Source: Nitrospira sp. UW-LDO-01 (GTDB lineage: Bacteria > Nitrospirota > Nitrospiria > Nitrospirales > Nitrospiraceae). From it: a DNA stretch of 50,877 nt. Both the position numbers and the translations under genes were made by a program. Where the stretch lies: contig NIUT01000162.1 in the NCBI GenBank assembly GCA_002254365.1, positions 1-50,877 on the forward strand. The letters are read 5' to 3'. Shown here one piece after another: positions 17,280-24,957 of this stretch (its first letter is position 1; each line of letters starts with the position of its first letter). A model generated the notes under the pieces. The model saw only the letters and a list, made by a program, of their open reading frames with translations, was not told the origin of the DNA and ran no database searches.

Positions 17280-18035
17280 CTACGGCGTTTGCGTCAGCAA
17301 CTGTTCGGTGAGTTTAGCAGCTCGGTCAGCTTTCACCTGAGAAAGGATCGCTCCTGCCGTCTTGGACTTGACCATTCGTAGAATTTCAATCGCTTTTCTG
17401 TCCGGCATCCGCTCAAGACGTGCTGCAGCATCCTCCGACGGCATCGATTCAAAGATTTTAGCCAGTTGAGTCCGCTGTTCCTGTGCTCCACGATCTTTGT
17501 CCGCTTGATTCTTGGTCGATTGAGCCGCAGGACGTTCCTCTTTGGCTCGTGCGCTCTGCATCCGCTTTTCCAGCGCCTCGTTCTGTTCAAGAAGCTCCTC
17601 GACCTGACTCCGCACGATCATGAGTCGTTCTTCATTCTGGCGAAGGACCTCTTCCCGTCGATCCAGGTCGCGCTTTCGTTGATCCAGCATCTCGAGTATT
17701 TCGCGGGGCATCTCAATGGCCGGTCCCTGAGTCGCCGATCGGACCGCGGCCGTTGCCCCTTCCTTGGCTTCAGGCTCGTGAAGTGGTCCCTCTTGGGCAG
17801 ATGCTTGCCCTTCTTGCTTGGCGGAATTTTGTGGCGGCGAGGCTTTGGGCTTGGGATCTGAAGAGGCTTGCCCCAACTGCACCATCATCCAAAAAAGAAT
17901 CGTCGAGACGACCAATCCCCCGACCATCGTCCAGAGGGGTGCACGCCGGTTCCCCCTCAATCGCGGCGTGAACCACGACCAGCGAGTCCTGAGAGTACAC
18001 CCTGAACCTTTCATCCGTCTGACATACTTCGTCAT
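17280..18035 (-). CDS. motE: MotE-like flagellar protein (MgtE-N-like domain)
   Basis: The 251-residue product has a basic cytoplasmic tail, one membrane segment (about 35-55), a polar linker (about 60-105), a long coiled coil (about 108-190, rich in Glu/Arg/Gln) and a C-terminal helical domain. That domain contains KIFESMPSEDAAARLERMPD and repeats of I-L-x2-M/V, the pattern of MgtE-N/MotE proteins. MotE is a periplasmic chaperone of the stator protein MotC in rhizobia; similar proteins are common next to fliJ. Its start overlaps the fliJ stop (ATGA), so it is coupled to fliJ. The gene name is by domain and context, not by tested function. Confidence 0.75.
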   Translation of the reverse strand: MTKYVRRMKGSGCTLRTRWSWFTPRLRGNRRAPLWTMVGGLVVSTILFWMMVQLGQASSDPKPKASPPQNSAKQEGQASAQEGPLHEPEAKEGATAAVRSATQGPAIEMPREILEMLDQRKRDLDRREEVLRQNEERLMIVRSQVEELLEQNEALEKRMQSARAKEERPAAQSTKNQADKDRGAQEQRTQLAKIFESMPSEDAAARLERMPDRKAIEILRMVKSKTAGAILSQVKADRAAKLTEQLLTQTP

Positions 18036-18472
18036 GAGTCGACCCGGCTTCGCATAGACACCTGACGGCTGGCAGCCTCATCTGTTGCCCACTGCTCCCG
18101 ACGAGCATGTGCCGTACGCACCACGCTCCGGCGCTGCTCAGCTACTCGTTCAAGAAGCTTGCACTCTTGCCTGGCCACAACAAGTCGTTCCTGAGTCTGC
18201 TGCCACAGACCGGTCGCATGATCGATTGCGGCACGGACTTGCTGCAGCGCAGAACGCTGGGCATCCAGCGTCGCCTGCCATTGCAACAGGTCTTCGATCG
18301 TCAGGCCCTGCCTGGCCTGTTGAGCATAGGTCTCAGTATCCGCCTGAAGCTGAACCTCCATGGTGCGATACTGCTCTTCACTGTGAGTAAGCGCTTGTAC
18401 GATATGTGATAATTCCATCATCAGTGACTCGACAGTCTGTGCGTGAACCTTACGTATCGAATCAAGACTCAT
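18032..18472 (-). CDS. fliJ: Flagellar export protein FliJ
   Basis: The 146-residue protein is predicted to be almost wholly alpha-helical and coiled-coil, rich in Gln, Glu and Ala, as expected for FliJ, the stalk that inserts into the FliI ring. Sequence conservation in this family is low. The call rests on size, coiled-coil character and the exact fliH-fliI-fliJ order, with 4-bp overlaps on both sides (start inside fliI, stop inside motE). Confidence 0.85.
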   Translation of the reverse strand: MSLDSIRKVHAQTVESLMMELSHIVQALTHSEEQYRTMEVQLQADTETYAQQARQGLTIEDLLQWQATLDAQRSALQQVRAAIDHATGLWQQTQERLVVARQECKLLERVAEQRRSVVRTAHARREQWATDEAASRQVSMRSRVDS

Positions 18473-19776
18473 GCCGCTTGCCGCGCTAACGCCTCAAGCT
18501 CCTGCACCGAGGAGGCCAAGCTTGCAGGCTGGTCGATCGCTTGTCGGAGATATCCGTTGATTGAATCCTGGGCTTGAACGGCTTTGTCGAGTACCGCATT
18601 CATCCCAGCCTTGTACGCGCCTAATAACACGAGATCCTCGGACTGTTGATACCGAGCCATCAATTCAAGCACCCGCCTAGCGGCATCATGATGCGTCTTC
18701 CCCACGATATCCCGCATGACACGGCTCGTGCTCTGGAGCAGGTCAATGGCCGGAAAGTGGTTGCGCGCGGCCAACGTACGCGACAACACAATATGGCCAT
18801 CTAAAATCGATCGTACGGTATCGGCGATGGGATCATTCATGTCATCACCGTCCACTAACACGGTATAGAGACCGGTAATGGTTCCTGGTCCGGGCCCTGT
18901 TCCCACACGCTCCAAGAGCTGTGGCAGAAGCGCAAACACCGATGGCGTATAGCCTTTCGTTGTCGGCGGCTCTCCGATGGCCAGTCCGACCTCTCTCTGG
19001 CTATAGGCCAGCCGCGTGACTGAATCCATCAACAAGAGAACATGCTGTCCTGCATCACGGAAGTATTCGGCAATCGCCGTGGCCACCAATGCGGCTCGCA
19101 GACGTATTAAAGGGGCTTGGTCGGACGTTGCGACGACCACGATGCTTCGCGCAAGTGCATCGGCCCCCAGGTCACGCTCAAGAAACTCGTTGACTTCTCG
19201 TCCTCGTTCTCCGATGAGGGCAATGACGTTGACATCTGCCTTTGTATAGCGGCTAATCATCCCTAACAGGACGCTCTTTCCGACCCCGGACCCTGAAAAA
19301 ATCCCCATCTTTTGTCCACGGCCACAGGTTAAGAATCCGTTGATCGCACGAACGCCGAGATCAAGTGGATCCTGGATGCGAGCCCGCTTGAGCGGATTCG
19401 GTGCGGCAGTATGCAGCGGATACGAATGACTCGTCTTCAACGCTCCCTTACCGTCGATAGGATCCCCGCATCCATCCAGAATCCGGCCTAACAAGCCGGA
19501 CCCGACTGCGAGGCTCGCCACCTGGCCGGTCATGGTGATGCGGCTGGCGGGTCCGATCCCGCGCATATCTCCAAGCGGCATCAACAACACACGCTCCCCA
19601 CGAAATCCGACCACCTCCGCCGTAATCGGAGCTTCACCCACCTCCCTGGTAATGCGGCAGAGCTCGCCGATGGTCGTCATCGGGCCATAGCCTTCCACCA
19701 CCATCCCTACGGCCTGGGCCACCCGTCCGGATATCTCAAGAGGTTCGATGTGCTCAAGGAGATGACTAAGACTCAT
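18469..19776 (-). CDS. fliI: Flagellum-specific ATPase FliI
   Basis: FliI is the hexameric ATPase of the flagellar export apparatus, homologous to F1-beta. From ATG 19776 it has 435 residues. Walker A GIFSGSGVGKS is near residue 160, followed by GERGREVNEFLERDLG, the Walker B LLLMDSVTRLA, and the catalytic-domain motif GEPPTTKGYTPSVFALLPQL. Its N-terminal 24 residues have a near-copy just upstream in the mini-ORF at 19766-19915, the product of a tandem duplication. The ATG overlaps the mini-ORF stop in the same way that the mini-ORF start overlaps the fliH stop. Confidence 0.96.
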   Translation of the reverse strand: MSLSHLLEHIEPLEISGRVAQAVGMVVEGYGPMTTIGELCRITREVGEAPITAEVVGFRGERVLLMPLGDMRGIGPASRITMTGQVASLAVGSGLLGRILDGCGDPIDGKGALKTSHSYPLHTAAPNPLKRARIQDPLDLGVRAINGFLTCGRGQKMGIFSGSGVGKSVLLGMISRYTKADVNVIALIGERGREVNEFLERDLGADALARSIVVVATSDQAPLIRLRAALVATAIAEYFRDAGQHVLLLMDSVTRLAYSQREVGLAIGEPPTTKGYTPSVFALLPQLLERVGTGPGPGTITGLYTVLVDGDDMNDPIADTVRSILDGHIVLSRTLAARNHFPAIDLLQSTSRVMRDIVGKTHHDAARRVLELMARYQQSEDLVLLGAYKAGMNAVLDKAVQAQDSINGYLRQAIDQPASLASSVQELEALARQAA

Positions 19777-19980
19777 AGGACACCCCATCCTGCACGGCCC
19801 GTCCTAAACGAGCTGACTGCATCATAAGGGACGCATCCACCACCCCCACGGCCTGGGCCACCCGTCCGGATTTCTCAAGCGGTTCGATGTGCTCAAAAAG
19901 ATGACTAAGACTCATGAGGCACTCCATGCTGCACAGCATGGCCCAAACGGGCCAACTGCGTCTCAAGGGAGGCATCGACC
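19694..19980 (-). repeat. Tandem duplication across the fliH-fliI junction
   Basis: Two diverged copies of about 144 bp lie head to tail, about 19694-19838 and 19838-19980. Each contains the end of fliH, the overlapping stop/start, and the first 24 codons of fliI. Shared blocks include the string encoding SGRVAQAV and that encoding MSLSHL. Several substitutions per 20 bp show that the duplication is old. Confidence 0.85.
19766..19915 (-). CDS. 49-codon mini-ORF, FliI head fused to FliH tail
   Basis: Created by the tandem duplication, this frame starts with ATG at 19913-19915 and ends with TAG at 19766-19768. Residues 1-24 copy the FliI N-terminus (MSLSHLFEHIEPLEKSGRVA) and residues 26-49 copy the FliH C-terminal tail (VDASLMMQSARLGRAVQDG). 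It overlaps the fliH stop at one end and the fliI start at the other, so ribosomes could pass fliH, mini-ORF, fliI by coupled re-initiation. FliI N-terminus and FliH are natural binding partners, so a peptide with a role is conceivable. It could equally be a tolerated scar. Confidence 0.55.
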   Translation of the reverse strand: MSLSHLFEHIEPLEKSGRVAQAVGVVDASLMMQSARLGRAVQDGVSYES

Positions 19981-20930
19981 AATCGCGTACTGGTATGCAA
20001 AAGACAACTCCCTCGTGGGAGTGATGGAACCGCTTCAACGGTGATCGCGAAAGAGATATCTCGTTGTCCTGCGAGCTCAGCCTTGGCCGCTTCCAAGACA
20101 CCGGCATCCAAGGGATGTGCCTGTATCACCACGCTCTCGGCGTCGCGCAACGCATGGATCCCAGCCTTAGCCTGAACGATGATCTGCTCCCGGGACGATT
20201 CAGCCGACTCATGCAGAATCTTGGAAGCCACTTGAAACGCCAACTCGATCACGTCCGCTTCCATCGTCTGCCGCACCGTTCCTCGCGCGAGGTCAAACTG
20301 TCTCGCGGCGTTGGTCAGCACGGCCAAGACCTGTCGACGTTCATCCTCTACGAGCCGTTGTCCCTCCGCCAACCCACGCTCGTACTCCCCAGGACCATCG
20401 GCTTCCCGAAACATGCCACCCTCATCAAAGGTATGAAAGGGTGTATTCTGTAGCCGGATCGCCCCAGACCGGACAGCCGCGTGCTTCACCACCGAATTTT
20501 CCCCGCGCGCCTGATGAACCGCCAACAAACGTCGAACTGTGGCACTGACCACTTCAGTCTGAAACGGCTTCAAGAAGAACTCGACAGCCCCTGCTTTCAT
20601 TGCTCGCACGGCAAGCTCGATGGTGGCCGCTCCGGTCATCACCGCGCCGATGATCCGATTGTCCAGTTTCTGTACTTCTTCCAAGACGGCAATGCCGTCT
20701 CCATCCGGCAGCAACACGTCGACAATCATCAGAGTCGGCGCCATCTGCTTGACCATCGCCACCGCTTCCTGTCGTGAACCGGCAACGCGGACATTGATGC
20801 GCTCAGACCTGAAGAGTTCACGGAAGAGGTTCCGAATGCTTTCTTCATCATCGACGACAAGAACCGTTCCCTGCACTCTGGAGAGTCCCTGCCCCTGAGA
20901 CGACATCGACGACATGGCCGTAGCTGCCAC
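19905..20930 (-). CDS. fliH: FliH with N-terminal response-regulator receiver domain
   Basis: FliH is the stator-like partner that recruits and restrains FliI. This 341-residue version carries a complete receiver domain at residues 21-140: acidic pair D27/D28, phospho-acceptor D71 (IVDVLLPDGDG), T99 (VMTG) and K121 (FLKPF) are all present. A FliH coiled-coil/stalk and FliI-binding region follow at about 175-341 (ERGLAEGQRLVEDERRQ, then AFQVASKILHE). Ordinary FliH is about 230 residues without a receiver. The GTG at 20928-20930 overlaps the fliG stop and has GGAGAGGAG upstream. The fusion suggests that phosphorylation could tune the export ATPase; the donor kinase is unknown, and the PAS kinase at 26366-27664 is one candidate. 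Confidence 0.92.
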   Translation of the reverse strand: MAATAMSSMSSQGQGLSRVQGTVLVVDDEESIRNLFRELFRSERINVRVAGSRQEAVAMVKQMAPTLMIVDVLLPDGDGIAVLEEVQKLDNRIIGAVMTGAATIELAVRAMKAGAVEFFLKPFQTEVVSATVRRLLAVHQARGENSVVKHAAVRSGAIRLQNTPFHTFDEGGMFREADGPGEYERGLAEGQRLVEDERRQVLAVLTNAARQFDLARGTVRQTMEADVIELAFQVASKILHESAESSREQIIVQAKAGIHALRDAESVVIQAHPLDAGVLEAAKAELAGQRDISFAITVEAVPSLPRGSCLLHTSTRLVDASLETQLARLGHAVQHGVPHES

Positions 20931-21922
20931 TAGAGCATCTCCTCTCCAACGCCGGCGATGACAATACGGCCTTCGTCCTCCAGCTTTCGGCAGACTTTGA
21001 GGATATTCTGTTGTGATTTTTCGACATCGGATACTTTAACCGGCCCCCTGGCTTCCATATCATCCTTCAACATTTCCGCAGCACGACTCGACATATTCTT
21101 GAAAAATTTCTCCTTCACCTCAGGATTTGCGCCGCGCAGCGCCACCGGCAAATCTTCCTTGCTGATCTCCTTCATTAATTCCTGGATTCCACGATCGTCC
21201 ACTTTCACCATGTCGTCAAATACGAACATCAGTGCCCGAATGTTATCGGCAAGCGTTTGACTCTTCTCCGTGATGCGCGCCATGATGCCGCCTTCATTCG
21301 ATTTATCCATTCGCATCAGAATATTGGCAATCACTTCAGCGCCTCCCACGCTATGTGCGCCGACCCCCTTGCCGGCCAGCAAGGTTTCTTGTAGCGTGTC
21401 GCTTAGTTCCTCCAGCACATCCGGCTGTACCTCTTCCATGGTTGCAAGCCGAAGCGCCACGTCCCCTCGCATCTCCTCCGGAAGCGCAGCCAGGACTTGA
21501 CCGGCCTGGTCGCTCTCCAGATGTGCAAGGATCACAGCGACTGTTTGCGCATGTTCGATCTTGAGCATCTGCGTGAGAGTTTTCACGTCAACCCACTTCA
21601 ATGCCTCAATCCCGGGATAATTTTTCTGCGTCATGGACTCAATAATCCGCGCCGCTTTGTCTGCTCCCAGGGCCTTTGTCAGTACCGTTTTAATGAATTC
21701 TCGTCCTTGGAATTGAATGCCTCCGGCCGCGCTGGCCGCCTGGAAATCGGAAATGACCACTTCTTCGTCCTCTCGGGAAATCTGTGCAGTCCCGCTCATG
21801 AAGCTTCCCAGCTTCTTGATCTCCTTCGGATCCAGCTGCTTCATGACTTGGGCAGCCGCCTCTTCTCCGATCGCACGAAGCAGAATCGCCGCTTTTTGTT
21901 CACCGGTCAGAGTATTTGCCAT
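20930..21922 (-). CDS. fliG: Flagellar motor switch protein FliG
   Basis: FliG is the rotor protein that couples stator torque to the MS ring. The 330 residues show the N-terminal FliF-binding domain (LTGEQKAAILLRAIGEEAAA), the middle domain with the EHAQTVAVILAHL-type motif, and the C-terminal torque domain with FVFDDMVKVDDRGIQELMKE and the charged residues expected for stator contact. Length is normal. It follows fliF by 9 bp and its stop overlaps the fliH GTG. Confidence 0.97.
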   Translation of the reverse strand: MANTLTGEQKAAILLRAIGEEAAAQVMKQLDPKEIKKLGSFMSGTAQISREDEEVVISDFQAASAAGGIQFQGREFIKTVLTKALGADKAARIIESMTQKNYPGIEALKWVDVKTLTQMLKIEHAQTVAVILAHLESDQAGQVLAALPEEMRGDVALRLATMEEVQPDVLEELSDTLQETLLAGKGVGAHSVGGAEVIANILMRMDKSNEGGIMARITEKSQTLADNIRALMFVFDDMVKVDDRGIQELMKEISKEDLPVALRGANPEVKEKFFKNMSSRAAEMLKDDMEARGPVKVSDVEKSQQNILKVCRKLEDEGRIVIAGVGEEML

Positions 21923-21931
21923 CGCCAGACT

Positions 21932-23497
21932 CTAGCTTGGACTCTTCAACCATTCTTTGACCACCACAGCCGTCGCATCAGGGTTTTTTTTGGCCATATC
22001 AATGATCTGCGCTCGATCCGGGGTATTCGCCAACGTCGCTCCACCCGCTGCGGTCCCACCAGCAAGCTCTGCCACGGACGCCTCTGCCTGTGCCTGTTCT
22101 ATATTTGTTCCCAACATGGCCAACAAGGGCCGCACGACAAACAAGAGAATAACGGCAAAGAGAAGCATCGCCACTCCGTATCGAAGATAGGGCATCCATG
22201 GTTTCAACCCTTCTGAGGCAACTTCCGCCGTCCCCGCCTGCGGTTCCTCAGCCTCGGTCCCGAACTGCACGTTCACAACTTGCACCTGATCTTGCCGTTC
22301 AGCAGAAAAGCCCATCGCCTTCTTCACGATGTCTTCGATACGCTTGAGATCCTCCTCCGATCGTGGAACATACTTTCGTGCCGCAGCCGGCGCATCCCCC
22401 GCCTGACCTTCACCGGCCTTTGCCGCTTCATACACCCCGTCGACCAACACCGCGACCGACAGTTGCTTGATGGCACCGACAGGTTCCACAATTTTTGACA
22501 CGGTGCGGCTGATCTCATAGTTGACCGTTTCATTTTTTGTTTGACTGCTGTTTGAACTGGTTTGTGCCGGCTCAGCATCGGTTCCTGGCGGCACGTTGGA
22601 CTGAACGCCGGGCACACCGCCACCAACCCCATTGCTCCCATTGGACTTTTCTTGGCCTCGTTGTTCGCTTCTCACGACTTGGCTATTCGGATCATATCGC
22701 TCCTCCGTCGTCTCGACTTTTCTGAAATCCACGACACTCGACACACGAACAACGGCCTTATTGGGTCCGACGATCCGTTCCAACATCGTTTGGATACGCG
22801 TCTCAATGTCCTTTTCAATGCTGCGCTGATAATCGAGTTGCGTATTGCTCAGCCCGGCCGTCTCATCCGTCACCGTCGCCGACAGGAGACGCCCGTGTCC
22901 GTCCACCACGGTCACATCGCGGGATTGAAGCCCTTCCACACTGCTCGATACCAAATGGATGACCCCCTGCACCTGTGCCGGCGAAAGTTGCTGCCCACCA
23001 CGAAGCGTGACGATCACGGAGGCTCTCGCTTTCTCCTGCTCACTCGCGAACAGTCGTCGCTCCGGCATGGCCAGATGGACGCGGGCCCGTTCCACTTCCG
23101 GCATCTGAGCGATGGTTCGCGCCAATTCTCCCTGCAATGCCCGACGATAATTCAACTTCTGAACAAATTCGGACATCCCGATTGAGGTCTTGTCGAAAAT
23201 CTCGAATCCGACTCCACCGCCGTGGGGAAGCCCTTGGGTCGCAAGTTGCAATCGCAGGTCGTGAACCTGATCGCTGGGCACCAGTACGGTTGATCCGCCG
23301 CCGGTCGTCTCGTACGGCACTTTGGTCTCTTTGAGCTTGTCGATAATGGCGGCGGCGTCTTCGCTGCCAAGGTGGGTGAACAGCACTTGCATATCGGGCT
23401 GTTGCGTCCACAAGGCGATGGCGATCAGACCGGCAATGGATCCCGCCAAAGCGACGAGGATGATCATCCGTTGATTGATGGAAAACTTGGAGAACAT
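21932..23497 (-). CDS. fliF: Flagellar MS-ring protein FliF
   Basis: FliF builds the MS ring in the inner membrane, the base on which the C-ring and export gate assemble. The 521-residue protein has an N-terminal membrane segment (about 12-32), YscJ/FliF ring-building domains in the periplasm (about 45-220), a Ser/Gly/Asn-rich linker (about 280-320), a second membrane segment near 435-460 and a short cytoplasmic tail that binds FliG. The ATG at 23497 follows AAGGGG; a GTG two codons upstream is an alternative. Confidence 0.96.
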   Translation of the reverse strand: MFSKFSINQRMIILVALAGSIAGLIAIALWTQQPDMQVLFTHLGSEDAAAIIDKLKETKVPYETTGGGSTVLVPSDQVHDLRLQLATQGLPHGGGVGFEIFDKTSIGMSEFVQKLNYRRALQGELARTIAQMPEVERARVHLAMPERRLFASEQEKARASVIVTLRGGQQLSPAQVQGVIHLVSSSVEGLQSRDVTVVDGHGRLLSATVTDETAGLSNTQLDYQRSIEKDIETRIQTMLERIVGPNKAVVRVSSVVDFRKVETTEERYDPNSQVVRSEQRGQEKSNGSNGVGGGVPGVQSNVPPGTDAEPAQTSSNSSQTKNETVNYEISRTVSKIVEPVGAIKQLSVAVLVDGVYEAAKAGEGQAGDAPAAARKYVPRSEEDLKRIEDIVKKAMGFSAERQDQVQVVNVQFGTEAEEPQAGTAEVASEGLKPWMPYLRYGVAMLLFAVILLFVVRPLLAMLGTNIEQAQAEASVAELAGGTAAGGATLANTPDRAQIIDMAKKNPDATAVVVKEWLKSPS

Positions 23498-23530
23498 GCC
23501 CACCCCTTACTCGTCAACCGAGACGACCGA

Positions 23531-23842
23531 TCAGATTTGCATCCGTTGAATTTCCTCATAGGCGGTCACGAGCTTATTTCTGACCTGCATCATCAATTGG
23601 AACGACACATCGGCTTGCTGCAGTGCAACCATGGTCCGATGAATGTCTTGCGTATCGCCGGTCATGAGCGCATCGACCGCTCGACCCGCTTCCCTTTGCG
23701 CATCGTTGACATTGCCGATCGCCGACTTGAGTGAATCCAGGAATCCTGGGCCGCCTGTTTTTCCAGTCGTGCCCGTGGATCCAGTCGATGCCACATCGAC
23801 AATAGGAGCGATGCCGGATGCCACACCAGTGATTGGCCCCAT
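23531..23842 (-). CDS. fliE: Flagellar rod/export-gate junction protein FliE
   Basis: FliE links the MS ring and gate to the rod. The 103-residue protein has a Gly/Thr-rich N-terminus and the conserved C-terminal region with TQDIHRTMVALQQADVSFQL followed by MMQVRNKLVTAYEEIQRMQI. The ATG at 23842 is preferred over an ORF start at 23875 because GGGAGG lies 6 nt upstream. It follows flgC with only 2 bp between them. Confidence 0.94.
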   Translation of the reverse strand: MGPITGVASGIAPIVDVASTGSTGTTGKTGGPGFLDSLKSAIGNVNDAQREAGRAVDALMTGDTQDIHRTMVALQQADVSFQLMMQVRNKLVTAYEEIQRMQI

Positions 23843-23844
23843 GA

Positions 23845-24294
23845 TTACCTCCCGATTTCCAGCGCCTTGTTCCACATCGTGCGTGTCGCATTGATCGCCT
23901 GCACATTCGCTTCATACGCGCGCGACGCCCCGATCATATTCACCATTTCCTCCATCACATTGACGTTGGGAAGCCGGACGAATCCTTTTGGATCGGCATC
24001 CGGATGGTGCGGATCATAGATCAGTTGCCCGGGCTTGGGATCTTCTTGCACCCGTGAGACAGAAACCCCTTCAAGCGCATGGGCCGATGGGCCCACGGCC
24101 ACCTGCCGAAACGATCGCTGAAATGCACTGGGAACTGCCGTCGATCGAAAGACCACGTCCCGCCGCTTATACGGACCGCCGGACGGCGTTTTCGTCGACT
24201 GCGCGTTGGCGAGATTGCTGGCAATGACGTTGAGTCGTCGCCGTTGAGCATCTAACCCGGAAACCGAAACAGCCAGACTGTCTGACATCTCCAT
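23845..24294 (-). CDS. flgC: Flagellar proximal rod protein FlgC
   Basis: FlgC is a rod subunit. The 149-residue product opens with the rod N-terminal motif (LAVSVSGLDAQRRRLNVIAS, then NLANAQSTKT) and ends with MIGASRAYEANVQAINATRT, the paired coiled-coil ends typical of axial proteins. The ATG at 24294 is preceded by GAGGAGG; the ORF is open to 24351 but the extension is not conserved. Order flgB-flgC-fliE is the usual one. Confidence 0.96.
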   Translation of the reverse strand: MEMSDSLAVSVSGLDAQRRRLNVIASNLANAQSTKTPSGGPYKRRDVVFRSTAVPSAFQRSFRQVAVGPSAHALEGVSVSRVQEDPKPGQLIYDPHHPDADPKGFVRLPNVNVMEEMVNMIGASRAYEANVQAINATRTMWNKALEIGR

Positions 24295-24362
24295 GGTGAA
24301 CCTCCTCGATATCAAGAATGACTCGTCAACCGTCTTCCCGCTGTGGAACACTCGCTACATCG

Positions 24363-24773
24363 TTATCGTCCCTCTCGTATGGCATTCAACAGCCCGTTGA
24401 ACTTCTTCGCAAGAATGGTGGCAGCCGCGTTGTACTGCATGACGTTCTCAGACAACTTCGCCATCTCCAATTCGAGATTGACCGAATTGGCATCGAGCGG
24501 AATGTCTCCGGCCGGCACCTCACCGAGCTTTCCCGTCACCGCCTGCACTCCTTCCGCCCCGTGAAGACCAAAATGCCGGGGCTGGGTCGCCGCTAAGACG
24601 ATTGGGAGACGCCCCTTGTGCGCCGACTGCAATTGATCCATGAACGTCAGCTCCGAGGCTCGATATCCTGGAGTTTCTTCATTCGCGAGATTCGAGGCGA
24701 TGACCCGTTGCCTGCCACTGCGAAGGTCAAGCGTGCGCTCCAGCAACCGCATCGTTCGATCGAAGATCGTCAT
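24363..24773 (-). CDS. flgB: Flagellar proximal rod protein FlgB
   Basis: FlgB is a rod subunit next to FliE. The 136-residue sequence has the N-terminal SGRQRVIASNLANEETPGYR motif and the C-terminal helix EMAKLSENVMQYNAAATILA. GAAAGGAG precedes the ATG at 24773. It heads the operon flgB-flgC-fliE-fliF-fliG-fliH-fliI-fliJ-motE, with a sigma-54 promoter 38 bp upstream. Confidence 0.96.
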   Translation of the reverse strand: MTIFDRTMRLLERTLDLRSGRQRVIASNLANEETPGYRASELTFMDQLQSAHKGRLPIVLAATQPRHFGLHGAEGVQAVTGKLGEVPAGDIPLDANSVNLELEMAKLSENVMQYNAAATILAKKFNGLLNAIREGR

Positions 24774-24810
24774 GCTTTTTACTCCTTTCAGGGTGACACC
24801 CTATCGTTCT

Positions 24811-24826
24811 TGCAACCTGAGTGCCG
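24811..24826 (-). promoter_or_regulatory. Sigma-54 promoter of flgB operon
   Basis: The minus strand reads CGGCACTCAGGTTGCA. GGCAC and TTGCA match the -24 and -12 elements of sigma-54 promoters at the right spacing. Transcription would start near 24800 and give a 26-nt leader with the flgB ribosome-binding site. Confidence 0.78.
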
Positions 24827-24919
24827 ATCTCCCGGTATAAACGTTACCCACGAGTGCTGCCCTAGGCCACACCCCTTGTGTTCAGCCCTCCCACCTCTTC
24901 AGAGCTCTGTTGCGCACAG

Positions 24920-24954
24920 CAATTGCCTGGGACAATTTTGCCCATCGGCAATTG
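24920..24954 (-). terminator. Stem-loop after the sigma-54 regulator gene
   Basis: CAATTGCC (24920-24927) pairs perfectly with GGCAATTG (24947-24954), with GGG/CCC pairing inside the loop, just 3 bp beyond the regulator stop. It could terminate that operon. Because it lies about 120-155 bp upstream of the flgB start site, it could also be an activator-binding dyad. The sequence does not decide between these. Confidence 0.5.
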
Positions 24955-24957
24955 TGG

